Assembly (NCBI GenBank): GCA_032622095.1
Contig: CP136066.1
Span: forward strand, 115,839,319 to 115,903,318
DNA: 64,000 nt
Source: Siphonodentalium dalli
Lineage: Eukaryota > Mollusca > Scaphopoda > Gadilida > Siphonodentaliidae
Direction: 5' to 3'
The notes beneath the pieces are model-generated. The model saw nothing but the letters and a program-made list of their open reading frames with translations. It was not told the DNA's origin and did no database searches. Made by a program: the position numbers and the translations under genes. Each line of letters begins with the position of its first letter. The stretch's first letter is position 1. This document shows positions 1-11,254 of the stretch, piece by piece.

Positions 1-904
1 ATCGGGGTTTTGGTTTTTCGTATGTAAATTTAGAATGTTCTACATTCCGGTTGATGCATGGATATTCAAAATGGAGAACTAATTGACAATGGTCTGAGTA
101 CTCCGATGGGAGTTTAATACAGAAATACTCTACACGAGGGAGGAAGCGGTCAGTTAGTATTATGTAATCGACAACACTCGTGCCGTTATACTGATAGCTC
201 GTGAAATGCCCTATTCGATCACCCGGGGTCCTCCCATTAACAATTCTAATGCTTGCACTCTGACACAACTCAAGTAGTTGCCTGCCATACGTATTAACGA
301 CACTGTCCATACTTGATCGTGACTTATCGGTATCTAATGTATAATCTATAGGGAGATGTACATGCGCATTATCAGAATCTATTGCAACGTAGTCCGGCAG
401 TTCACCAGTTCGTGAGTTCAAATCCCCGCCGAGAATAATCAGATCGTCGGTATTATATTTTGCAAGGGAATTTTGAATTAGCTTAAATGGACTTTCGTCT
501 TTGTTTTCCGGTTTCCAGTAAGATGAATTGCTAGGCGGTATATAACTAGAAATGAATACAACTTCAGTTGATAAATTCAACATTTAACCATAGAACACGG
601 CGCATATAGCATATGCAGTAATGGTGTGGCTTTCTTTAAAAAACGATTTATATGACGATCGGTAATAAAACACAATGCCACCTTTTGTGTTCTTACCGCC
701 TTCGCGGGATAATTGTATGCATTCATAGCCGGGTATTTGTATGTCATCTAGTTTTTGGTGCCAAGTTTCTACTAGTGTAATGAAATCATATTTCGATAGC
801 TGATTTATAAATTCAGGATCTGTCAATTTATGACATACACCTTGGACATTCCAAGATGTATATCTAATAATGGAATGATCTTTTTTGTTGTCGTTGCGTA
901 TCAT
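1..904 (-). pseudogene. LINE-A copy 1, ORF2 endonuclease domain (runs off the window edge)
   Basis: This is the N-terminal apurinic-like endonuclease/exonuclease/phosphatase domain of a non-LTR retrotransposon polyprotein. It reads from a methionine at 904 toward the window start. The early domain motif WNVQG, an ETWH (catalytic Glu) motif and a GGDLN motif near 440 are visible. In these families the domain nicks target DNA to prime reverse transcription. An in-frame TAA at 584-586 interrupts it, where the right copy has a lysine codon, so this copy should not make full ORF2. The reverse transcriptase part would lie beyond base 1. The methionine at 904 begins a compact domain start and is the best candidate start. 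The clade was not determined. Confidence 0.85.
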
Positions 905-1289
905 TCTATATTCTATATGTGGCTTTCGGAGTTAGGTTTATACAATAATGTTTCGATTTAATTTTGCCAATTTTTGCAAGTCACTAACTGATGACAATGC
1001 AGCGTTTTTATAAAGAGACAGAGATGGTTCACACAGCTATTTAGCGATCGGCTGTTTGTGTTTGGACCGGGCAAGCACGAATGTAATTGGGCTATGTAGA
1101 CTTAATTGTTTCTACGTGATTATCCAGCCGGTCAAACACAGCGGGACGCTGGCCAAAACGCCATGAGAACCATCCATGTAGTAATGGGCGGTCATAAATT
1201 TTGGCGTAAAGCCGTTATACGTAATTGTTGACTAAATATATAAAACACAGTTGTCTTTCACTTCAAATTAATTGCCGGTAATTAATCAG
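905..1289 (-). other. LINE-A copy 1, region between ORF1 and ORF2
   Basis: No convincing reading frame is present. The interval lies between the ORF1 stop at 1290 and the ORF2 start at 904 and is kept in the right copy at about 23567-23950, so it is probably the element's inter-ORF spacer. Confidence 0.5.
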
Positions 1290-1718
1290 TCACATGTTAA
1301 TTTGAATCATGGATCTGAGGGCCGACAGTTCGTCGTTTGTGAACATAAAGTTAGAAGCCACATGGGCTGCATGGCATGAGTTAAATCCATTTGCCTTGGT
1401 ATCACGCCACTGTTTACCGATCCTTTGAGGATTAGGGGTCACGAACTTGTAGCTATCGCGGCCCCCTTGTGGTGATCTCGGACCATTTGGCGTTGCTATC
1501 CTTCTTCTGGTCGTTCCGTTTCGCAAGTTTGCGCCAAGAAGTTCAACTCCGCTGCGATTAGGATGCCAAGCGTCATGGAATAGACTAACAATTGGTGTCG
1601 AACCATCCGTCTCCAGAAAATCGGAAGAATTAATAATAAACTCACAGCCTTTCCTTGAACATACCTGCTCGTAGCATGTGTTCGTATCATATATGAGGCT
1701 ATTTGTCCCTCATTTTGG
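1290..1718 (-). pseudogene. LINE-A copy 1, ORF1 C-terminal fragment with esterase-like motif
   Basis: A minus-strand frame from near 1715 to a stop at 1290 reads a peptide ending FTNDELSALRSMIQ. It contains LFHDAWHPNRSGVELLG around 1560-1600. The D-x-x-H-P-N arrangement matches the last catalytic block of SGNH/GDSL hydrolases, which occur as esterase domains in ORF1 of several LINE groups. The fragment lies upstream of ORF2 in the expected order and is cut at the 5' end at 1718, next to the sequence CTTCTGTA and the TCCGGG repeat. The catalytic serine block is absent because of that truncation. The assignment as ORF1 is inferred from position and motif. Confidence 0.6.
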
Positions 1719-1885
1719 CTTCTGTATGATCGCGACCCCTGTCCGTGCGTTAGTGGGTTTCCATGACACCCATGCACATATATTGCCACTAAAATTACCC
1801 ATATACTCCACAGGGGTGGTCCGTGCTGGTCCTCCATGGCTGGTCTGGGCGGTGTTTATTCACACCCGTTTTTGTTGCATCGGGG
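1719..1885 (+). repeat. Terminal fragment of the TCCGGG repeat family (left duplication copy)
   Basis: It begins with CTTCTGTA, the target duplication of LINE-A, and continues with GACCCCTGTCCGTGCG and GGTTTCCATGACACCC, then a GGTCCGTGCTGG run. It ends at GGGCGGTGTTTATTCACACC. The same succession and end occur at 25393-25560 and at 47700-47875. It is noncoding; a 107-codon frame through it is a chance opening. Confidence 0.75.
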
Positions 1886-2499
1886 GAGGGGGGCCAGGAC
1901 GGGTGATTTACCCAAAAATAGTTGATCTGTCGCAGTATACATTTTTATTTGAATCGACCAAACAACTTTCAAATTGTGATCTGTCTTACAGGATATTATG
2001 ACATGTCATTATTCATCCAAGTATACAACTATCTTTATTATACTTCATTAAGACATAGCTCATTTCGGAGTGAATAATTAGTTTGGTAAATTCGTTATTG
2101 GATCCACTGTAGCATCACATACCATAAACTGAGCGTAATTTGTGAAAAATAGTTAAACATAGATTTCCGCTTCTAAGCCACCATCTTGGTGGCCGCCTTT
2201 GAAACAATTATCTAAATTGAGCTAACATAAAATTTAATCAAGAAAATATAACCACTGTGCCAAGTATGTGCTTGTATACCATTTTCTAACTTATTATGGA
2301 TCACCGGCATTCTCATCTGACAATTTCGGCCATTTTGACCACCATATATATTTGCGTTAATTTCTCAAAATGCTGACATTGCAGGCGGCTGAGTATTCAC
2401 AAGGGTGTCCTAAACCACCAGAATCAACTAATATAAAATGTATACGTTCAAACAAGCATTGTTAAAAAATCGATTGTGTAGAAACAATTCTAATGGTGA
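1886..2499. other. No gene seen
   Basis: AT-rich sequence with no supported coding frame or RNA gene. It is duplicated at about 25560-26180. Confidence 0.5.
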
Positions 2500-4060
2500 A
2501 CGAAGTGAACGATTTAGTGATGAATTCGTCCATAGCCACCATAGCCACCTGTCCAAAAAGTACCCGGCAAGCCCATTATACCCGGCCACAAATTCGGTGT
2601 AAGTATAGAGTCTGGAATCCAAACTGTTGCTAAATTGCCGAAATACATGCTATTGCTGGATTTGGGGTGAAGCCACATTAGCGGCAAATCATTGTCAAAA
2701 TGTACCCGACTAGCCCATTAAACTCGGCCACAAACGGACCCTAAAATGTTGATCAATTCCCGATTTTCGAGAGATCAGTGCTAATGCTGGCCAATTTTGG
2801 TGTGAATTCGTCCATAGCCATGTTAGTGGCAAATAACTATCAAAAAAGTTCTCGACAAACCCATTATACACGCCATAAATTAGGCGTAAGTAGAGTCTGG
2901 GATCCAAACGGACCATAAAATGTTGCTAATTTCCAGATTGTGAAAGATCCATGCTAATGCTGGCCCCTTTTTTGTGTGAATTCGTCCATAGCCACCCTAG
3001 GGTCAAATCACTGTCAAAATGTACCCGGCTATCCCATTCCACCGACCACAAATTGAGCGTAAGTAGAGTCTGGAATACAAAACTGACCCTAAGATGTTGC
3101 TAAATTCCCGGTTGAGAGAGATCCGTGCTAATGCTGGCCCATTTTGGGGTGAAATCGTCTATAGCCACAGCGGCAAATCAGTGTCAAAATATATACCATT
3201 AAACTTGGCCATAAATTCGACATAAGTAGAGTCTGGGATTCAAAATGACCCTCAAATGTTACTAAATTCCCCGGATTGTGAGATATTCATGCTATTGCTG
3301 GTCCCTTATGCATGGGTGAATTCGTCCATAGCCACCCACCTAGGGACAAATCACTGCAAAAATTTACCCGGCTAGCCCATTAAACTCGGCCACCAATTTG
3401 GCGTGAGTGTGAGAGTCTGGAATCCAAACGGACCCTTAAATGTTGCTAAACTCCTGGTTGTGAGAGATTCATGCTATAATATTGCTGGCCCCTTTTGGGG
3501 TGAATTCGTGCATAGCCACCATATAGGGGCAAATCACTGTCAATTAAGTACCCGGCTAGCCCATTATACCCGGCCACAAATTGGGCATAAGTACCCGGGT
3601 ATTTTTGGTCAGCGATTTGCCCCCAGAGTGCGTATGGACGAATTCATCACTAAATTGTCTACTATTAGTACTTTATTTACATAAATCGTGAATTTAACAA
3701 GAAATTCGAATTAAAAAAATCATGGTGAATCCCGGCGATCCCGGTGATTAACGTCATTCTGTAATTTGTGTTCAAATCGGAGGCTGAATTAGGATAGTAA
3801 GGATACTGGAACTGCGATATCCTAATCGTGAACGTGTACGAATTCACCACAAAGGGGCCACCAAAGTTATAGATCTCTCACAAACTGGAATTTAACAATA
3901 TTTTAGAGTCCGTTTTGGTTCCAGCTAGACTCTATACTTTCGCCCAATTTGTGGCCGGGTATAATGGCTTAGTCGGTTACTTTTTTGATAGTGATTGGCC
4001 CCTGGGGTGGCTATGGACGAATTAATCACTAAATAAATTATCCACTATTAATATAATGTA
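2500..4060. repeat. Foldback element FB1 (copy 1) with about 170-bp internal repeats
   Basis: Seven direct units begin with GAATTCGTCCATAGCC or variants near 2522, 2668, 2804, 2978, 3151, 3318 and 3502, with spacings of 136-184 bp. Each contains a TACCCGGC-TAGCCCATTA block, a GAGTCTGG block and an ATGCTGGCC block. From about 3600 to 4060 the same blocks appear in reverse complement (GGCCGGGTATAATGG, GGCTATGGACGAATT), so the ends form inverted repeats beginning near 2500 and ending near 4055. A 190-bp direct repeat (3635-3830 versus 4008-4205) duplicates the right side. Short open frames inside are by-products of the repeat. No transposase was seen. Confidence 0.8.
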
Positions 4061-4803
4061 TTTTCACAGTCGTGAAGTTGGCAAGAAATTCTTATAAAAA
4101 AATCCCGGTAAACCCGGCGATGGGATTGCGGGATTGCGGTGATTACCGTCATTCCCGTCCAAATCGACCGGAGACTGAATAGGATACTGGGAACTGAGAT
4201 AGCTGCCATATGTGATTAAGTTATGACTTTCCGAAACATCTCTATTTACTAAATTCATGTCAATCAATGTGGACTAACCTGGAGTATGCATGTTTACTAA
4301 ATGACAAGGTGCCATCAGAAGGCAACATTGAATGAAAAGTTAATTCATAGTGGCAAAGCGTCACAGAATGAAATTAAATGAATGCAGTTACCTAGTTTCA
4401 AATCAGCCTTTCAATTACTTGACCGAACGTTTACTTAGTGCACCAACTGACACCGATAAAGTTGTGCACGATAATAAGCTACGTCGACCTATTACAATAA
4501 CGATATACTGTGACAGTATGCGCTATATAGTATGCTTCCCATGTGATCATTGTTGTAACAAGACTGCGTATATTGTAATATAAGATTAAATTTGAATAAC
4601 TTTAAGTCATATATCAACGGACTTAAAAATCATTCATTGCCATACAAAAACAACTGGCATTACGTGAATTTAAGATTTTCTGTATTACGCTGAAGGTATA
4701 GCAGAAATTTAGGCGTTGTCTAAAGGTCTTGACAGAATAACAAGAACGGGGTAGGGGTGGGGTGTAAGGATATAGCCGCATATAGGAGGTTGGTTAAATT
4801 AAT
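4061..4803. other. No gene seen; right end of duplication copy 1
   Basis: It contains a 77-codon frame at 4350-4583, identical in the right copy, with no recognisable domain. Conservation follows from the recent duplication and is not evidence of coding. Confidence 0.45.
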
Positions 4804-5158
4804 ATATATATCTTTATTCCTCCATATATAATGAAGAGCATATATATAAACATTATAAATAAATTGTTAACACAAATACAATACATCCAATTTGAGAACA
4901 CAAATATATCCTGCATGCAGGAATTTGGCTATGCAATATACAGGGTTATACAATTTGCCTGACAAAGAGACAAATACGAACATATTTGAGTGCATATAAG
5001 CATGCATACCCTCACGAGCACCGACACGACCACGCATCTGCACACCACATACACGCACACCCTCACACACATATACATGTATACAAACATGTACATACAC
5101 ATATACTGACATACATGTATATACAAAGATATACATGCATACACATATACATGCGCAC

Positions 5159-5189
<31 letters not shown>

Positions 5190-6059
5190 GGGAGCGCGCG
5201 CACGTGCACAGTCGCGCCAGCACTCGTGAATATATGCATGGTTATATACATCTATATAAATGTTCATATAAATATATATGCATATATATACACACATACA
5301 TCCACGTAGACACACACACCAACACACACACATATGAATACATATGTAACAGTCAGGTAACTATATGTGCACGATTATATGTGCATGCATATCTGATTAA
5401 ATATACACCAAAGCATAAATGGTACATGGCTGTATGCGGAAGTTAAGGGTATGGGAAATTTGCGTTGAGCTGAAGCGGGACGTTTATTGCCGTGTTTAAA
5501 GAAAGGTTATACTTTGTTAAGCGGCAAGCGGGATAACTCTAAAGTTTGGATAATTGCGAAAGTTATATGGCATGAATATACATATATATATACACTTGAA
5601 TATGTATACACATATACACATGTATATATATATTCACGCATACATATGTATACACATATACAATTACACATGGGTATGGCTTGTGTGATCATGCATCCTG
5701 GAGAATACACATGGGTATGGTTTGTGTGATCATGCATCCGGGAGAATACTAAGATTCATGGACGTCCGATGAAGTGAGGCTATGTGAAGTGTATAGTACG
5801 TAAACTGTAAATAGTGAACAAATGAAGGAAATATGGGTAATTTGAAATATATGCATATTTGGCTGAATGATGCATGGTACTGAATTGGCAAATGCTGTGA
5901 CATAGATAATTTAATTACCAACTAACAGTAAATGTATTAATGGAAAATTAACGCTATTCTACTCCTAAAGAGTGCTGATCACTTTAGTTAACCATTATCA
6001 AAGTGAAACCGTTTCCACGTAAATGCTGTTGTCCTAACGAGCAAGCGAGACAGATTAGA
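4804..6059. repeat. Microsatellite-rich stretch
   Basis: TA-, CA- and TACA-rich low-complexity DNA fills most of 4805-5660, with a pure (GA)n run at 5159-5183. Long open frames on both strands here arise because dinucleotide repeats lack stops. No gene is supported. Confidence 0.8.
5665..5748 (+). repeat. 42-bp tandem duplication
   Basis: ACACATGGGTATGG-TTGTGTGATCATGCATCC-GGAGAAT is present twice in immediate succession, with two differences between the units. Confidence 0.85.
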
Positions 6060-6310
6060 TTGATTATCTGAGAGTAAAACGAGATCTATATAGGTGGCGA
6101 TCCCAGAAGGGCAGACAGTAGCTGCAAACGGGGCAGTTGGTCTAGGTAGAGGAAACAGTTAATGCCATAATGGTCAATGATGTGGTACCACATGTCATTC
6201 CGAATATGTAGCAATGACGGGCAATCTAACAAGATATGTTGTGCTACACATGAGTAGGTCGCTAAACAATGTTTGCATGTATCATTTTGTCCGAAAGCTG
6301 TATGTGCGAT
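6060..6310 (-). pseudogene. LINE-B, C-terminal piece (piece 3 of 3)
   Basis: The minus strand encodes the C-terminal end of a LINE ORF2. It has a zinc-knuckle-like C-x2-C-x9-H-x4-C (CKHC...HILLDC) followed by LRND/MWYHIIDHYG-type residues and LLSALLG. LINE-D at 50.7 kb has the same spacing and a matching tail, so the two belong to one family. The piece is cut off from the rest of LINE-B by the 6311-9823 insertion. Its 3' boundary near 6060 is approximate. Confidence 0.7.
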
Positions 6311-7354
6311 TATCACGCCCGATAACCCTATAGGCTGGTGGCTGTGGGTAGGCATATTGCTGTGGTGATATTGCGTGGCGGGTTTCGCAACCAAGGTATG
6401 TTTTAGATTATAATTGATCAAATACGCTGTAAAAGGTCAGATTTTTTTATCACGTCAGATGCAGTAATGTCTGATTTATAAGTTGAACTTCTTGGTAACA
6501 ATTTGGCATTGTAGAATGCGTTGTTTGAAGACAAAATATCTCGGATTTTGTCGACTTTTGCAAACTTTCAAAGTAAACAGACTCCCAAATTTGCTCAGCA
6601 TGTCGATTTGTAAGTTATTTTCGTGGATACATGTGGTATAGTATCTCAGTGTCAAGACAAACATGACTGCGAACTCAAATAATGCATTTTTCAGTTTAAA
6701 AAAGCTATTTGACATACTGTCCTGTCAATATTTTGTGGTAGGCATATTGAATAGCCAAACACCGAGAGGATAGACATATGGCAAACACAGACACGCATGT
6801 AGTACAATGATCAATAGTGGTTTTAGTCTGAGAAAAAACGCTTTTATGATGCTATATTATTCACAGTGTTGTAAATTCACATCGTCCATGAGTCAGGAAA
6901 CATACACTACTTATTTCCAAGAACTAAATACTGGCAGTTGTAATGTAAAACGTTTTAACTGTGACAAACTTGCAAAATTGGGTTTTAATTGAAAATGGGG
7001 AAAGTATAGCCCAAACTATTCAGCATATTTTAATGTAAAAAAATGAGCCATGCCAGCTTTGTGCAGTTTCCAGGCTGAATGGTCATGGTCCACTACATAT
7101 AGATAATATAGCTACCATTTATAGCCGGTTTTATTTTTGGCGTTCTGCGAAAGAATGGCGTTCATATGTTTGTTTTTTTTTTCTCTTCGACCAGAACGAT
7201 TCATGTCTACGCCGGTTTATGGAATATAAACCGCACACAAATAAATAACAGCATACAATGCTATTAACAATAATTCAATGTCCCGCCAATGCTAAATGTA
7301 GCTAATAGTTATACCGCCCTTTTTTTTTTAAAGGGGGGTATACTGTTTTGCACC

Positions 7355-7392
7355 TGTCTGTCCGTCCGTCCGTCCGTCCGTACGTACGTCCG
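7355..7392 (+). repeat. (TCCG)n microsatellite
   Basis: A run of TCCG/TACG tetranucleotides directly precedes the first 176-bp tandem unit. Confidence 0.9.
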
Positions 7393-7920
7393 AGGTCTGT
7401 TCATGTCATAACTTGAACAGTAGTGCTGGGATCTCAATGTAATTTGGTATGGATGTTCACTACTATGAGGACATTAAAAAGAGGGTTCCATCGTTTTGTT
7501 CGGATTTTCCATTCTGGAGTTATTCATCTTTGTTTATCTGGAAATGTTGGCTTTTTGGTCCGTCTGGTGTCTGTTCATGTCGTAACTTCAACAGTTGTGC
7601 TGGGATCTCAATGAAATTTGGTATGGATGTTCACAACTATGAGGACATTCAAAAGACGGTTCCATTGTTCTGTTCTGCTTTTGCATTCTAGAGTTATTCA
7701 TCTTTGTTTATCTGGAAAAGTTGGTTGTTTGGTCCATCCGATGTCTGTTCAGGTCATAACTTGAACAGTAATGCTCGGATCTCAATGAAATTTTGTATGG
7801 ATGTTCACCAATATGAGGACATTTAATGGCACATTCAAATGTTTGTTTTGTTTTTATTGTTCTATAGTTACTCATCTCTGTTTATATGAAAATGCTGGTG
7901 TTTGGGTCCATCTGTCTGAG
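7391..7920 (+). repeat. Three tandem units of about 176 bp
   Basis: Units start near 7391, 7563 and 7739. Each carries TCTGTTCA-GTC-TAACTT, then GGATCTCAATG-AATTTGGTATGGATGTTCAC, ATGAGGACATT and a TTCATCTTTGTTTAT block. The third unit is the most diverged. The small frames reading VFGPSGVCSC-like peptides change between units and carry stops, so this is noncoding. Confidence 0.88.
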
Positions 7921-8283
7921 TATAGCCCTCATAAGTTATAGATATGCCCACACGAGGCGGTATGCCACGAGGGGGTATGCACCGGACGACAGTCCATCTC
8001 TTGTTATGCATAATTTTATGTGGTATCAATATTGGTAAAGACATTGGGCTCAGAGAAATATCAGGTGCGAACATTAGGGTACGCTAGAACCTGTATAGCT
8101 AGAGCATACACATAGTGGACCTGGACCATGACCCAGTTATGCCGCATATACATAAACAGGAGCACCGAGCAATAATACAAATGTGTGTGGGGCGTTAACT
8201 TAATTGAGTGGTCGCTGTTGTCTCATTGGCTATATTTAGGAGGAATCGCCGTGATATTTCGTGTGCATTTATAGTGGTAAATG

Positions 8284-8670
8284 TTTTTGTCAATACCGTG
8301 GGGCAGGTTTTTGGGTGCGTCTAAAATTCACCGAGTACGATATCATATCGGAGAAATGATCACCTCAGAAAAAAAAACATCGAGTTGTCATCGCGGGATG
8401 ATTTAAGATTTTCTGACATTTAAATCTAAGATTCTGCTTCTAAATGCAGAAATTAGTCAATAAATCTGATAAAATGTATTAAAACTTAGAAATAATTAGT
8501 ATTTATTCAGTTTATTATGAAATAATAGCACAAATTTGGGCGGGTTTTGCAACTTCCGTTTAAACTGTAATGCATATCTCAGAAATGGTTGACGTTAGAA
8601 GGCCATTAGTGAAAGAGCCGACACTTTGTACCTACTTCGTATCCAACCTGCCCCACGGTATTGACAAAAA
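8284..8670. repeat. Inverted repeat with 26-bp perfect arms
   Basis: 8284-8309 is the exact reverse complement of 8645-8670 (core GTCAATACCGTGGGGCAGG). The surrounding sequence also resembles itself weakly in inverted orientation (GGTAAATG versus CATTTAC), suggesting an old MITE of about 0.4 kb. No coding sequence is supported inside. Confidence 0.75.
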
Positions 8671-9823
8671 ATGCCAACCATTTACAGTGGTCCAATTGTA
8701 TTTATATCTGACTCAGGCTCCGCTCAATTATCTATTTCAGAAAGAAGCTAAAATAATGTCAGAACCAGAAGAAATAGAGCCCGATCTAGATGAATCGTTG
8801 TGTTAATTTTCTTATATTGAGCAGTGTGTAGCCCATACAATGTCTTTACCAACGTATTCAACACGTATACAATGCGGAAAACGTCGACGTCACGAGTCAC
8901 ACATTACGTCAACTTTATCTTTTGAACAAGAACTACAAACTTTATTAATAAAGTCGCCTATCAGTTTGATAAAAATGGCTATAAATTACGACAGAAACGA
9001 ATCAATAAACGCTAAATCTCGATGTTGAATAGTTCTAGTGTGTGTGTAATAAAATACAACCACACATTATGTGTGCTTGGTGAGGAAATTAAATTATGCT
9101 GCAAGTTACAACTCGCGAATCATCGTTGTAACGTTGTAACATTCCGCGTAACAAACTCGTCCGTTAATTTTCACGTCATGCACACATATGTGAGGTTCTG
9201 TCTATTTTATATGAATGAATAATCATTCCAGAGTGTATTTATAAAATAATATATGCCAGAAGTTGCATATTGTTGGCTTTAAAGAGCTAAATTGGAGCTT
9301 GGTCAATATTTACAACGTGCCTATCAACAATGCCACTTGCCTATCATAACAAGTTTGTGCTTTGCCATGAGCCTATCTGCGGAGGCAATATGCCTGTCAT
9401 AAATTTGTGATATGACACTCAGGAAAATCGATATTTTTCCACGAAAAATATGTCTTTTATTGTGGATTTTGGTTTCATTGTATCAATGGAATGTGCATCT
9501 AGTGACATGTGTACATGAAGCCTACATATCGAGATTTCTACCATTTATATTAGGTAGTTTCTTTGATAAACGACAAAAACCGGTTGTAAAATTCGACAAA
9601 TTAAGTAATAAAAAATATATCTAAAGGCACACGGCTATCACAAATGGTGTATGAATACACCAGTCATGGTCCTATCTAATGCCATAAGCGTTCTAGCCGG
9701 GTGGATTCCAGATTTTATGATTTTCCTAAAATTCTGAGCACACGTGTGAAAACCGCCACACAATATCACTACAGCAATATGCCTACCCACAGCCACCAGC
9801 CTATAGGGTTATCGGGCGTGATT

Positions 9824-11254
9824 ATGCGACCGATCAATAAGAATATAAATTTTTCCTCCGGAAATTGTGAGCATAGATTCCATATACCGATCGTTCGTAG
9901 CGTGGGGTGAATGGTACGGAAATTACGGAATGCTGTTAAAGAGGAGTCGCCGGAGATACGATTATACCAGTCAAGTTCATCTAACTCCTTTACAGCTGTC
10001 CGTACCAAGCGTTTCCACACCACGGGCGATGGGAATTCATTGGAAATAGCATATTCAATAAGGTGATGTTCAATATTATATTTACATAGAATGCACCATA
10101 TGTCATGTATAAAAGATGTTTCGTCTGTTGACAGACCAGATATGAAATCATACAAACGTCGTAGGAATAACTGTTTCGATGCTTTCTCGTGATTTGGCCC
10201 ACAGAAAGCACCAAGCATTGAGAGTTTCCGACGATCGATCCACGATTCTAGCGAGGAACAGCCTAGACAGCCTTGTGCAATAACTGTTCGGGTCCTCGTC
10301 GGAAAACCTTGCATATGCTTGATGCAAATTCTGTGGGCCTTCTCAAGCTTATTTGAGTTGTGTTTAGGTTCCAGAGAAGTTCACTGCCATACAACCCGGA
10401 AGAAATGACTATTGTTCTGTAAAGTTTGTATGAACTTTGAGGAGAGATACCACCAGGGTATAGGCCAACATCGGAGAGGCCGAAATATGTCCCCCTTAAT
10501 TTTGTGCATATGGCATCGACAAATTTGTTATTGAAATAAGATTTGGAAAGCAGAATTCCCAGGTGAGTATAGGAGTCAACTTCGCTGAGAAAGGATGATC
10601 CAAATGGCCATGATCTTGCACATTTATCGGCTTCTTGTTTTGATTCATTGAAAACCATTATGACGGTTTTCGATGAATTATAACTGAAGCGCCATTTATT
10701 ACTGTATTCAATGCATAATTCATATAAGCCAATAAGACCTGGGCGGGATAGAGAGAGAGAGAAGCATCATGTCATCGGCTTGGTGGGAGATGAACAATTC
10801 AATGAGTGGATACGAAGACCCAATTTTGATTTCTCAATAATATGGAGGAGATCGTCTGCGTATATTTTGTACCACAGAGGTGATAATATTGATCCTTGTC
10901 TGGTTCATTGAGACAAGGAGAACCAGTCGGAATATGTTCCGTCGCTGCGGATACAACATTTTATGCCAGATAATAATTCTCGTATGGTGAGCCATGTTTT
11001 GCCTTGTAATCCTCTGTGAAATAATTTATACAAGAGGCCATTTATCCATACACAGTCGAAAGCTTTACGCACGTCCAATAGACATGAATAAAGCTTATTG
11101 TGCTGTTCCCTGGCGTAACTAATACATTCTTGCACAAAACATGATGTCATGGTGCAAATGATCCCTTTTTCGAAACCATGTTGTAACGGATGGACGGCGA
11201 TTGAAGATGGCATGTACGTTTCCAATCTAAGAGATATCACCCTCTCAAATAGCT
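9824..11254 (-). pseudogene. LINE-B, RT palm to thumb/C-terminal (piece 2 of 3)
   Basis: Minus-strand frames continue the reverse transcriptase of piece 1. They include the AFDCVW catalytic-Asp region, a RQGSILSPLW motif near 10900, then, one frame away, QADDMMLLS, the catalytic Asp-Asp pair, near 10770. The MVFNES and SYTHLGILLSK motifs and the YGSELLW thumb region (10658-10263) follow, then the frame ending at the TIR (10314-9824). At least three frame breaks and a stop show it is dead. It overlaps piece 1 by the 0.59-kb duplicated segment. Confidence 0.8.
10662..11254. repeat. 0.59-kb direct repeat, left copy, flanking the LINE-C block
   Basis: Near-identical to 16421-17009. By eye they differ by one 4-bp GA repeat step and about five substitutions. 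Both copies are LINE-B sequence and flank the 11255-16420 block head to tail. Confidence 0.92.

Larger units (their letters stand above)
1..4803. repeat. Left copy of a 4.8-kb segmental duplication
   Basis: This whole interval is repeated in the same orientation at 22664-28492. By eye the copies differ by scattered substitutions and small indels, at roughly 98-99% identity, plus one 1.01-kb insertion in the right copy. Similarity stops abruptly after the shared TTAAATTAAT at 4803/28492. The left end cannot be seen because the window begins inside the copy. The copy contains LINE-A ORF2 and ORF1 fragments, the end of a TCCGGG repeat and the FB1 foldback element. Confidence 0.93.
6311..9823. 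mobile_element. 3.5-kb insertion with 77-bp terminal inverted repeats
   Basis: The sequence at 6311-6387 is the reverse complement of 9748-9823 with about four mismatches, the outer end being ATCACGCCCGATAACCC. Both ends lie inside LINE-B coding sequence and TGCGA lies outside both ends, so the simplest reading is a DNA-transposon-like insertion with a possible 5-bp target duplication. No transposase frame is visible in the 3.4 kb between the ends, which hold tandem repeats and an internal inverted repeat. It could be a non-autonomous element. Alternatively, the inverted repeats could be LINE-B sequence duplicated during a rearrangement. Confidence 0.6.

Noticed and set aside
412-430. GAGTTCAAATCCCCG resembling a tRNA T-loop, also at 23075-23095
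   Set aside because: No cloverleaf can be formed around it and it lies inside the LINE endonuclease coding sequence.
1496-2001. Frames of 107-113 codons on both strands, conserved in the right duplication copy
   Set aside because: They are in the wrong frame relative to the LINE ORF1 fragment or lie in the TCCGGG repeat. Conservation follows from the recent duplication.
3403-3684. 93-codon frame in FB1, repeated at 27089-27370
   Set aside because: It follows the repeat unit and has no domain; the matching frame comes from the duplication.
4867-5446. Overlapping open frames of 62-134 codons on both strands
   Set aside because: They run through CA, TA and GA microsatellites, which lack stop codons by composition. 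The peptides are low-complexity repeats.
7391-7920. Possible CRISPR-like direct repeats
   Set aside because: The units are long (176 bp), adjacent and diverged, without spacers, and the genome is eukaryotic.
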